Source: an uncultured Atopobiaceae bacterium
GTDB taxonomy: Bacteria; Actinomycetota; Coriobacteriia; Coriobacteriales; Atopobiaceae
Assembly (NCBI GenBank): GCA_944321515.1
Contig: CALULO010000002.1
Location: 207,355 to 271,354 of the forward strand
Direction of reading: 5' to 3'
Length of the DNA stretch: 64,000 bases
Part shown: positions 23,562 through 30,873 of the stretch, piece by piece
Numbering within the stretch: position 1 is the stretch's first letter
Layout of the letters: each line of letters starts with the position of its first letter
Translations under genes and position numbers: made by a program
Notes under the pieces: model-generated
Seen by the model: the letters and a program-made list of their open reading frames with translations, nothing else
Told to the model about the DNA's origin: nothing
Databases searched by the model: none

Positions 23562-24700
23562 AGGCGACGGATGGGGCGCGGGCGGCGCTGAGCCGCCGCG
23601 CGGTGGTTCTTCTCGCCTGCGCGGCGCTCGCGCTCGGGGGAGCCGGCCTTGCAGGGTGCGCCGCTGGCCAGGCGGCCGGCGGAGACCAAGCGAGCGAGCA
23701 GACGAGCGAGCAGGCTGCGACGAGGACGTTCACCGACTCGCTCGGCCGCGAGGTGGAGATTCCCGAGAGCGTCGAGCGCGTGGCGGCGTCCGGCCCGGTG
23801 GCCCAGCAGGTGCTGCTGACCGTGGCGCCGGAGCGCATGGTGGGCCTGTCGAGCCAGCTCACCGAGGAGCAGCTCGCCTACCTGGGCGAGGACCTTGCCG
23901 ACCTGCCGGTCTTCGGGCAGATCTACGGCGGCAAGGGTGACTTCAACCGCGAGGCGGTCGCGGCGGCCGACCCGCAGGTCGTCATCGACGTGGGCGAGCC
24001 CAAGGACGGGATCGCCGAGGAGCTGGACACCCTGCAGGACCAGCTGGGCGTGCCGTGCGTGCACCTCGACTCGACGGACCTCACGAGCTACGCGGACCTC
24101 TACGAAGAGCTCGCCGAGCTGCTGGGCAGCGACCATGCCCGGGAGCTGGCCGACTACTGCCGCAATGCGTACGACCAGGTGGCGTCCGTGATGACGGAGG
24201 TGCCCGAGGACCAACGTGTCCGCGCTGCCTACCTGATCGGCGACACGGGCACCAACGCGATGGCGCGCGGCGGCTTCCAGTCCGGGATCCTCGACATGGT
24301 CTGCGACAACGTGGTGGAGGTCGACGACCCGTCCTCAAGCGGCAAGGGCAACGAGATCGGCCTCGAGCAGATCGCCCTGTGGGACCCCGACCTCATCGTC
24401 TTTTCCGACGATAGCATCTACGACACCGTGGGCGACGACCCCGCCTGGGCGGGCATCTCGGCGATCAAGTCCGGCACCTACTTCGAGGTGCCCGCTACGC
24501 CGTACAACTGGATGAGCATGCCGGCCTCGGTCAACCAGATTATGGGCCTGCAGTGGTTCGCGCGGCTGTGCTACCCCGACCGCTTTGACGACGACCTGCG
24601 CGACGTGGTGGGCGAGTACTATCGCCTCTTCTACGGCCACGAGCTCACCGACGAGGAGTACGCCGAGCTCATGGCCAAGGCCACCCGGTCGGCCTCCTAG
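23558..24700 (+). CDS. ABC transporter substrate-binding lipoprotein
   Basis: A 380-residue secreted lipoprotein: a signal peptide with RRAVVLLACAALALGGAGLAGC (the lipidated Cys about residue 34) and a class III periplasmic-binding fold: FTDSLGREVEIPESVERVAASGP is the usual start of Fe-siderophore/cobalamin/MolA-like proteins, with long central helix. It supplies the FecCD-type transporter. The ligand cannot be decided from the sequence; molybdate, tungstate or an iron chelate are candidates. Confidence 0.9.
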   Translation: MKATDGARAALSRRAVVLLACAALALGGAGLAGCAAGQAAGGDQASEQTSEQAATRTFTDSLGREVEIPESVERVAASGPVAQQVLLTVAPERMVGLSSQLTEEQLAYLGEDLADLPVFGQIYGGKGDFNREAVAAADPQVVIDVGEPKDGIAEELDTLQDQLGVPCVHLDSTDLTSYADLYEELAELLGSDHARELADYCRNAYDQVASVMTEVPEDQRVRAAYLIGDTGTNAMARGGFQSGILDMVCDNVVEVDDPSSSGKGNEIGLEQIALWDPDLIVFSDDSIYDTVGDDPAWAGISAIKSGTYFEVPATPYNWMSMPASVNQIMGLQWFARLCYPDRFDDDLRDVVGEYYRLFYGHELTDEEYAELMAKATRSAS

Positions 24701-25305
24701 CCCCGGGTCCCGAGCACGACCCCTGTCAGGAGCTCCGTCCCCGCCTCGTCGGGGCGGAGCTCCCGCACCTCGCCCCAGGCGGGGCCCAGGAGCGCGGCGG
24801 CCTCCTTCGCGAGCCCGGCGCGCACGACCACGAGCGCGTGGTGCCACGCGGGCGTCGGCCCCTCGGCGAGAAGGACGAGCGCCTCGGTGAGGCCCTCCCC
24901 TCGGCGCAGCTCGAGCGGGCCGAGCTCGTCGACTACGAGGAGCCCCGGCCGCGCGGCGCGCACGGGCGACGCGTCCCCGTGCGGGCTGCCTTCGCGTGGC
25001 TCGCCGCCGTTCGGCCCGCCGCCGCGCAGCCCCGCGAGGTGCGCGTTCACGCGGGCGAGGGCGGCCGCGTCGAAGTCCCACGCCATGCCGCCCGCCTCGG
25101 CGGGGTCCGCCGCCCGGGCAAGCCGGACGCGGCGTGTACCGGGGAGCAGCTCGTTGTCTATCGCGACCTTCCTGCCGCGGTCGTCCCACACGCCGGGGGC
25201 GGTGACGCCGTAGCAGGCGACGCCCGCGGCCTCGAGCGCTCCTACGCGGGCCCGGAGCCACGTGGTCTTGCCCGTGCGAATCTGACCGGTGAGAATGAGC
25301 AGCAT
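24697..25305 (-). CDS. THEP1-like nucleoside-triphosphatase
   Basis: The 202-residue P-loop NTPase has LTGQIRTGKTTWLR as Walker A and LLVVDELGPLEL as Walker B, the latter characteristic of THEP1/NTPase_1 proteins. Such NTPases recur in molybdenum hydroxylase clusters, function unknown. It converges with the lipoprotein gene (4-bp overlap of stops) and its 5' end is only 31 bp from the divergent DUF364 gene. A Gly-rich insert of about 20 residues sits in the middle (GGGPNGGEPREGSPHG). Confidence 0.8.
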   Translation of the reverse strand: MLLILTGQIRTGKTTWLRARVGALEAAGVACYGVTAPGVWDDRGRKVAIDNELLPGTRRVRLARAADPAEAGGMAWDFDAAALARVNAHLAGLRGGGPNGGEPREGSPHGDASPVRAARPGLLVVDELGPLELRRGEGLTEALVLLAEGPTPAWHHALVVVRAGLAKEAAALLGPAWGEVRELRPDEAGTELLTGVVLGTRG

Positions 25306-25336
25306 GGTCCCTCCCCAACGTTCCCTGGAGGAAATG

Positions 25337-26230
25337 ATGGCAGATGCGTGGTCGCTCTACGACCGAATGATCGACGAGGTCCCCGAGGACGTGCTCGTAC
25401 GCGAGGTCGTGAGCGGCTCTCACCAGTGCCTCGTGGACGCGGAGTGCGGCGTGGGCGTGGCGGCGCTCCACCGCGGCGGCACCCGGCTGCGCATGCGCGG
25501 CGGCTGGGCGGGCCGGCCCCTGCGCGAGCTCGCGGCCCTGGCGCGCTCGTGGGACTTTGAGGTGGCGTCCGTGGGCGTGGCCGCGCTCAACGCCTGGCAC
25601 AACCAGCCCGGGCGTGTGGCGGCGCTCGGCCGCGTGGAGGACGCGGCGGGCACTGACCCGTTTGCGCTTCTGGGGTCCGTGGCGGCGAGAATGGCGGCGG
25701 CGCGCGGGGAGGCCGCGAGCGGCGGCGAAGCCCGCGGGGCGGCTGTGCGCGGGAACGGCGCCCGGCCCCGCGCGGTGGTGATCGGCCACTTCCCGAGGCT
25801 CGGGAGGCTGGGGGAGGAGGCCGAGGTGGCGGTGCTCGAGCGCGCCGCCCGCTCCGACGACGATCTCCCCGACACCGCGTGCGAGTACCTGCTGCCTGAC
25901 TGCGACGTGGCCGTGGTCACGGGCATGGCCCTCGAGAACAAGACGATGCCGCGCCTGCTCGAGCTTGCCGGCGCGCCTCTCTGCTGCGTGGTGGGCCCCA
26001 CCTCCACGATGTGCCGCCCCCTGCTCGAGGCGGGCGCCGACCTTATTGCGGGCAGCCTCGTGGCCGACCCCGGGCTTGCTCGCGCGGTCGTGGTCTGCGG
26101 GGCGCCGCTCCACGGCTCGGGCGCGCTCGAGCACGTCCTTGTGGCGGGGGAGCGCGGCCGTGCGGCGATCGCGGCCCTGGGCGCCGGCGAGGCGGCGGCC
26201 GGCGAGGCGACGGGGCCGGGCCTGCGCTAG
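25337..26230 (+). CDS. DUF4213/DUF364 putative heavy-metal chelation protein
   Basis: The 297-residue product resembles the two-part DUF4213-DUF364 family, thought to bind metal or metal cofactor by a Rossmann-like C-terminal domain. The N-terminal part ends GVAALNAWHNQPGRV, a DUF4213 hallmark; then VVIGHFPRLGRL, PDTACEYLLPDCDVAVVTGMALENKTMP and CVVGPTSTMCRPLLEAGADLIAGSLV match DUF364. An Ala-rich linker of about 30 residues lies between. The family is found beside metal ABC transporters. The start ATG follows GGAGG; two adjacent ATGs make the exact start uncertain by one codon. Confidence 0.83.
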   Translation: MADAWSLYDRMIDEVPEDVLVREVVSGSHQCLVDAECGVGVAALHRGGTRLRMRGGWAGRPLRELAALARSWDFEVASVGVAALNAWHNQPGRVAALGRVEDAAGTDPFALLGSVAARMAAARGEAASGGEARGAAVRGNGARPRAVVIGHFPRLGRLGEEAEVAVLERAARSDDDLPDTACEYLLPDCDVAVVTGMALENKTMPRLLELAGAPLCCVVGPTSTMCRPLLEAGADLIAGSLVADPGLARAVVVCGAPLHGSGALEHVLVAGERGRAAIAALGAGEAAAGEATGPGLR

Positions 26231-26290
26231 CCGCGCGTCATCACGCGCCGCCGCCCGCGCGCGTTCTTCTCGCCCCTGTGTCGCGGGTCG

Positions 26291-27340
26291 CTAGCCGCGT
26301 ACCACCACGGACCTCTCGCCGCGCTCCACGGCACGGCCGATCACGGCCGCGGGCAGGCCCTCGTTGCGCAGGGCTTCCACGAGCCTTTCCGCGTCCTTCT
26401 CGCCAAGCGCCAGGAGCAGCCCGCCGGAGGTCTGCGGGTCAAAGAGCACGTCGGTGAGGTCGAGCGGCAGCGCCTCGTCCAGCTCCACGCGCGGGCCGAA
26501 GAAGTCCCGGTTGCGGTAGGCGCCGGACGGGATGAGGCCGAGGGCCGCCATCTCGCGCGCCCGCGGCATCAGGGGCACCGCCGCGGCGTCGAGCTCCAGC
26601 GTGACGCCGGACGCCTCGGCCATCTCGCACGAGTGGCCCATGAGGGAGAAGCCCGTGACGTCGGTGGCGGCGTGCGGCCAGCAGCCGAGCTCGCGGGCCA
26701 GGCGGACCGGGGCCTCGTTCAGCGTGGTCATGGACTCCGTGGCCACGGCGAGCCCGGCCTCGTCCAGGAGGCCGCCCTTGTAGGCCGTGGTGAGCACGCC
26801 CGTCCCGAGCGCCTTGGTCAGCACCACCGCGTCGCCCGCCTGCGCGCCGCCGTTCTCCAGGCGCTCGTCCAGCGCCACGAAGCCCGTGACCGCGAGGCCG
26901 TACTTGGGCTCGTGGTCGTTGATGGAGTGGCCGCCGGCCACCACGCAGCCCGCGCGGCGGCACACCTCGGCGCCCCCCGCCAGGATCTGCCCGGCCACCT
27001 CGATGCCCAGGCAGTTGGGGAAGCACAGGAGGTTCAGCGCCAGCGCCGGCGAGCCGCCCATCGCGTAGACGTCCGAGAGCGCGTTGGTCGCCGCCACCTG
27101 GCCGAAGAGGAACGGGTCGTCGACCATCGGCGGGAAGAAGTCCGTGGTGGCGATGAGCCCGCGCCCGTCTCCGAGGTCCCACACGCAGGCGTCGTCGGAG
27201 GCGTCGAAGCCCACCACGAGCCTCTCGCTGGGCACGCGCGGCAGGTCCGCCAGCACGCCCGCGAGCTCCCCCGGCGCGATCTTGGCCGCGCACCCGGCGG
27301 CCTCCACGAGCTCCGTGAGCCGAACGCCTGTCATGTCCAT
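26291..27340 (-). CDS. selD: Selenide, water dikinase (selenophosphate synthase)
   Basis: A 349-residue SelD, making selenophosphate from selenide and ATP. The catalytic Cys (Cys17 of E. coli) is present in EAAGCAAKIAPGEL along with the following Lys; the second Cys of the E. coli GCGCK motif is Ala, which is tolerated in the family. DASDDACVWDLGDGRGLIATTDFF, GQVAATNALSDVYAMGG, GGHSINDHEPKYGLAVTG, DVTGFSLMGHS and DPQTSGGLLLAL are all there. No in-frame UGA. It completes the selenium supply branch; selA, selB and the selenocysteine tRNA are not in the window. GGGAGG lies ahead of the ATG. Confidence 0.97.
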   Translation of the reverse strand: MDMTGVRLTELVEAAGCAAKIAPGELAGVLADLPRVPSERLVVGFDASDDACVWDLGDGRGLIATTDFFPPMVDDPFLFGQVAATNALSDVYAMGGSPALALNLLCFPNCLGIEVAGQILAGGAEVCRRAGCVVAGGHSINDHEPKYGLAVTGFVALDERLENGGAQAGDAVVLTKALGTGVLTTAYKGGLLDEAGLAVATESMTTLNEAPVRLARELGCWPHAATDVTGFSLMGHSCEMAEASGVTLELDAAAVPLMPRAREMAALGLIPSGAYRNRDFFGPRVELDEALPLDLTDVLFDPQTSGGLLLALGEKDAERLVEALRNEGLPAAVIGRAVERGERSVVVRG

Positions 27341-27430
27341 GGGTTCCTCCCTGCGATGGTTCTGTTCCCTGCGACGGTCCTGTCGGGTCCATTCTCGCGC
27401 GGGGCCGCGCCGAGGCCCCGCTCACGGAAG

Positions 27431-27462
27431 CGCCCCCGAGCGCCGGCGGCACCCGGGGGCGT
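27431..27462 (-). terminator. Possible terminator of the DUF1508 gene
   Basis: CGCCCCCG/CGGGGGCG arms flank a G+C-rich loop 30 bp beyond the stop of the minus-strand DUF1508 gene; no clear T-run. Confidence 0.4.
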
Positions 27463-27490
27463 GACGCGTCCGCGTCCTTCTCGCCAGATG

Positions 27491-27862
27491 CTAGTTCTCG
27501 TCCGCAGCAAGCGAGGAGTCCGCCTCGGCGCGCGTTCGCTCGATGCGCCTGAGCAGGCTCTCCTTGAGCTCGTAGGTGTGCGATCGCGCGATGTCCCCGG
27601 CGTCCTCGGTGATGAAGCGGAAGAAGAAGTGGCCGTCGAAGTCCTCGTAGATACGGAACTTGGGCGACTTCTCGCGGTCGAAGGCGTCGATCGTGCTGTC
27701 CTCAATCTCCGCGTCCGCGGCGCTCTTGCGGACGCACTCGATGCCGTGCAGGCACTCGTCCTTGGACGGGAAGATGATCGACGACATCAGGATGTGCCCG
27801 TTGCTGGCGCAGAGGTTGAAGCAGTAGCGGCCCTCGTTCTCAACGACAACGTACTGACCCAT
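27491..27862 (-). CDS. DUF1508 (YegP-like) protein
   Basis: The 123-residue product holds two copies of a short beta-beta-beta-alpha module. The first (YVVVENEGRYCFNLCASNGH onward) resembles YegP/DUF1508 repeats (F-x-L-x-A-x-NG-x-I-x-S); the second (FRIYEDFDGHFFFRFITEDA) is more diverged. Function unknown; YegP-type proteins have been linked to stress. The start is taken at MGQYVVV; a longer in-frame start 15 bp upstream exists. The Shine-Dalgarno site is weak (GGTGGTGA). Confidence 0.7.
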   Translation of the reverse strand: MGQYVVVENEGRYCFNLCASNGHILMSSIIFPSKDECLHGIECVRKSAADAEIEDSTIDAFDREKSPKFRIYEDFDGHFFFRFITEDAGDIARSHTYELKESLLRRIERTRAEADSSLAADEN

Positions 27863-28218
27863 TAAAATCACCACCAAAATCCGTTTACTGACCGATTACA
27901 AAAGGTTAGCCCGCGACCGTCCGGGCGGGCGGGACAAGGTTGCGGGCGGTCGGTTTTGGTCGGGGAGAAGCTGGCGAGAAGAACGCGCGCTCGCCGGGCG
28001 TGGGGCGGGCGCGTGTCGAATACGGGCCGGGGGCGTGCCGGATGCGAGACGCGTGCGGGCCGGGCGCGGAGCGGACGCGGGGCGCGGGTCCGTCTGGCGC
28101 TTGCCGGGCGCGGGGCTGTCAGGAAGCTTCTCGTCACATGCCCGGGCCCCGCCGTTCTTCTCGCCAGCGCTATACTGAACGCTCGGAAAACGACGCGAAA
28201 CGCGAGAAGGGACCCGCG
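27863..28218. other. Divergent non-coding region before hisS
   Basis: No gene was seen. A G+C-rich part (27990-28120) consists of degenerate GCGGGC-type repeats; closer to hisS there is GTTCTTCTCGCC and a -10-like TATACT within GCTATACTGA, 45 bp before the hisS start. No T-box structure was recognised. Confidence 0.45.
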
Positions 28219-29535
28219 ATGGGACAGAAGGTTCAGGGCACCGAGGACCTCTTTGGCGGCTACATGCGCGCCTGGCAGCGGATGCAGGACGTGGCGCGCG
28301 AGCTCTTTGGCGCCTACGGCTTCGACATGATCGAGACGCCGGCCATCGAGCAGGTGGACACCTTCGTCCACGGCATCGGCGAGTCCACGGACGTGGTGCG
28401 CAAGGAGATGTTCCGCGTGTTCTCGGGGGCGCTCCTGCCCGACATCCTGGAGCGCGGCAGCGAGTCCCACCTCAAGCCGCGCCAGCGCATGGCCATGCGC
28501 CCGGAGGGGACGGCCGGCGTGGTGCGCGCCGCCGTCGAGAACAACTTCGTGCCGCAGGGAGGCGCTCCGGTCAAGCTCTGGTACGCAGAGGCGATGTTCC
28601 GTGGCGAGCGCCCGCAGAAGGGGCGCCTGCGCCAGTTCCACCAGGTGGGCGTCGAGTGGCTGGGCGCGTCCGACCCGGCCGCGGACGCCGAGTGCATCAT
28701 CATGCTCATGCAGTTCTTCGAGCGCCTGGGCTTCTCGCGCGAGAGCCTGCGCCTGACCATCAACTCCATGGGCGACGCCGCGTGCCGTCCCGCCTACCGC
28801 GAGAAGGTCCGCGCCTTCATCATGGAGCACGCGGACGAGATGTGCGAGGACTGCCTGGAGCGCGCCCAGATCAACCCGCTGCGTTCCTTCGACTGCAAGA
28901 ACGACCACTGTCGCGAGGTCATGTCGGCGGCGCCCCTGGCCCCGGACAACCTCTGCGACGAGTGCGCCGAGCACTACGCCGCCGTCAAGCGCTACCTGGA
29001 CGCTGCGGGCGTGTCCTACGTCGAGGACCCGACGCTCGTGCGCGGCCTCGACTACTACACGCGCACCGTCTTCGAGGTCGAGGTAGAGGGCGCGGGCGTG
29101 GGCGCCATCGGCGGCGGCGGCCGCTACGACGGCCTCGTCGAGCTGGAGGGCGGCAAGCCCACGCCGGGTCTCGGCTTCGCGGTGGGCTTCGAGCGCATCG
29201 CGCTGGCGCTGGCCGCTCAGGGCGTGGAGCTGGGCGGCGAGAAACCCGGCTGCGTCTACGTGGCGTGCACTCCCGGCGAGGCGGAGCGCTCGGCTGCCTT
29301 CGAGGCGTGCCTGGCGCTGCGCGCGGCGGGCGTACGCACCGAGGCCGACTACCAGGGCCGCTCGCTCAAGAGCCAGTTCAAGCAGGCCGACAAGCTCGGC
29401 GCGACGCTCTGCGTGGTAATCGGCGCGGACGAGGTGGCCGCGGGTGCGGTCACGCTGCGCGACATGGAGAGCCACGAGCAGGTGCAGGTGCCCGCCGCGG
29501 AGCTGGCCGACGCTGTGAGGGCGCGCCTGGCGTAG
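28219..29535 (+). CDS. hisS: Histidyl-tRNA synthetase
   Basis: A 438-residue class II aminoacyl-tRNA synthetase that charges tRNA-His. Motif 1 surroundings GFDMIETPAIEQVDTF, motif 2 MRPEGTAGVVRA with LWYAEAMFRGERPQKGRLRQFHQVGVE, and the histidine loops GLDYYTRTVFEV and GGGRYDGL are present; motif 3 is GLGFAVGFERI. The C-terminal anticodon-binding domain (VYVACTPGEAE onward) is intact. Upstream AGAAGGGA precedes the ATG. Confidence 0.97.
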   Translation: MGQKVQGTEDLFGGYMRAWQRMQDVARELFGAYGFDMIETPAIEQVDTFVHGIGESTDVVRKEMFRVFSGALLPDILERGSESHLKPRQRMAMRPEGTAGVVRAAVENNFVPQGGAPVKLWYAEAMFRGERPQKGRLRQFHQVGVEWLGASDPAADAECIIMLMQFFERLGFSRESLRLTINSMGDAACRPAYREKVRAFIMEHADEMCEDCLERAQINPLRSFDCKNDHCREVMSAAPLAPDNLCDECAEHYAAVKRYLDAAGVSYVEDPTLVRGLDYYTRTVFEVEVEGAGVGAIGGGGRYDGLVELEGGKPTPGLGFAVGFERIALALAAQGVELGGEKPGCVYVACTPGEAERSAAFEACLALRAAGVRTEADYQGRSLKSQFKQADKLGATLCVVIGADEVAAGAVTLRDMESHEQVQVPAAELADAVRARLA

Positions 29536-29610
29536 GGCGCGCGGGGCGCGCGGCGGGGCGTACGCGGCCGCAAACCGGCGTGGGCCGTGCGGCAGTCGTG
29601 TGCGGGCCGC

Positions 29611-29925
29611 AAAACTGTGACTTTGCGCGAGTTTTGCGCGTTGTGGCTCGCTGGTTGTCACGTTTTTGGGCGCTGGAGCCACTAAAGCGTGACTTTGAAC
29701 GAGCTGGCACACTACAACTCGCGCAAAGTCACGTTTTTGGATAGAAAAGCGTGACTTTGAACGAGCTGATGCGGCGCGACTCGCTGATTGTCACGTTTTC
29801 GAGCAATAAAGTGTGACTTTGGACGAGGTGGCACGCTGCGACTCGCTAATTGTCACGTTTCCGGGCGCCAAAGCGTGACTTTGGGCGAGCTGGCACATCG
29901 AAGCTCGCACATAGTCACGTTTCCG
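29611..29925. repeat. Five-copy tandem hairpin repeat (62-72 bp period)
   Basis: GTGACTTTG starts copies at 29617, 29689, 29751, 29813 and 29875. Each unit runs GCGTGACTTTG-nn-CGAG...CTCGC..TTGTCACGTTT, so each can fold into an imperfect hairpin with GTGAC/GTCAC and CGAG/CTCG arms. The last three intervals are exactly 62 bp, not a multiple of three, so the array is not coding. It fills the gap between hisS and the pseudouridine synthase gene; no other gene is seen in 29536-29970. Confidence 0.85.
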
Positions 29926-29970
29926 GCACGGCGCGCGCCGCGGAGCGCTGTCAACGAGAAAGGGGGCGCC

Positions 29971-30639
29971 ATGGCGGACGGGCGTGCGATATTCGAGGAC
30001 GAGGTTCTTCTCGCCTGGGACAAGCCCGCGGGGATCTTGGTACACGGTGACGGCACGGGTGCTCGGACGCTCACGGACGCCGTGGCCGAGCACCTGGCCG
30101 CGGAGGGCCGCGCCGCCGTGCGGCCGCAGGCGGTGCAGCGTCTGGACGTGGAGACCACCGGGCTCGTGCTCTTCTCGCTGGACCGAGCCACGCAGCCGGC
30201 GCTCGACGCGCAGGTGGCGGGCCACGCCATGCGCAAGGCCTACCTCGCGGTGGTGCGCGGGAGCTTCCCGGGCGGCGAGCGGGTGGTCGACGCCCCCATC
30301 GGCCGTGACCGCCACGACTCGCGTCGCATGCGCACCTGCCGCCCGGGGCAGGGCAAGCCGGCGCAGACCCACGTCCGCCTCGTGGCGCGAGAGGGCGGTC
30401 GGTCCCTGCTGCTGGTTGAGCTGGCGACAGGCCGGCGCCACCAGATTCGCGTGCACCTGGCCTCGCTCGGGTTCCCGATCGTGGGCGACGCCCTCTACGG
30501 CGGGGCGAGAAGTACCTCGGGGCTGTTGCTCCACGCCTGGCGCGAGGAGCTCGACCACCCCGTGAGCGGCGAGCGCCTGCGCCTGGAGACCGCCTGGCCC
30601 GAGCGGCTCTGGCCCCGGCGTCCGGACGGCCTCCGGTAG
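29971..30639 (+). CDS. RluA family pseudouridine synthase
   Basis: A 222-residue RNA pseudouridine synthase. LLAWDKPAGILVHGDG is motif I, VQRLDVETTGLVLFSLD carries the catalytic Asp (RLD-x-x-T-x-G), RKAYLAVVRG follows, and VELATGRRHQIRVHLASLGFPIVGDALYGG is the hallmark C-terminal motif. There is no S4 domain, so it is a short RluA-type enzyme; the modified RNA position is not predictable. GAAAGGGGG precedes the ATG. The last 12 codons are part of a 43-bp duplication that continues past the stop. Confidence 0.9.
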   Translation: MADGRAIFEDEVLLAWDKPAGILVHGDGTGARTLTDAVAEHLAAEGRAAVRPQAVQRLDVETTGLVLFSLDRATQPALDAQVAGHAMRKAYLAVVRGSFPGGERVVDAPIGRDRHDSRRMRTCRPGQGKPAQTHVRLVAREGGRSLLLVELATGRRHQIRVHLASLGFPIVGDALYGGARSTSGLLLHAWREELDHPVSGERLRLETAWPERLWPRRPDGLR

Positions 30640-30693
30640 GGAGCCGGCCCCGGCTCTGGCCCCGGCGTCCGGACGGCCTCCGGTAGGGAGCCG
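30604..30693 (+). repeat. Direct duplication of the rluA-type gene end
   Basis: A 43-bp stretch covering the last codons, the stop codon and the 7 bp after it (30604-30646) is repeated without change at 30651-30693. It is a recent tandem duplication that leaves the protein intact. Confidence 0.8.
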
Positions 30694-30873
30694 CCGGCCC
30701 CGCGGGCGCGCCTCGGCCGCGCGACCGGGAGGCCCTCGCGTTGGGCGCCCAACAGGCTCGCCTCACGCTTTCCCCGCCGCGCGCGGGGCCCGCGCTGTGC
30801 GATACTAGACAGCTAGGGACCGGCGCTTCTGAGGGGGAGCGCCAACGCACATCCAGCCAGGAGAGGGGCAACA

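Noticed and set aside
26291..27340. SelD as a selenoprotein with in-frame UGA
   Set aside because: The catalytic position is encoded by a Cys codon and the frame is closed only by the normal stop.
27863..28218. T-box riboswitch before hisS
   Set aside because: No T-box sequence or specifier stem could be recognised; only a plain promoter-like segment.
29611..29925. CRISPR-like regular spacing
   Set aside because: The linkers are short, similar to each other and part of the repeat unit; there are no cas genes. It is a tandem hairpin array.
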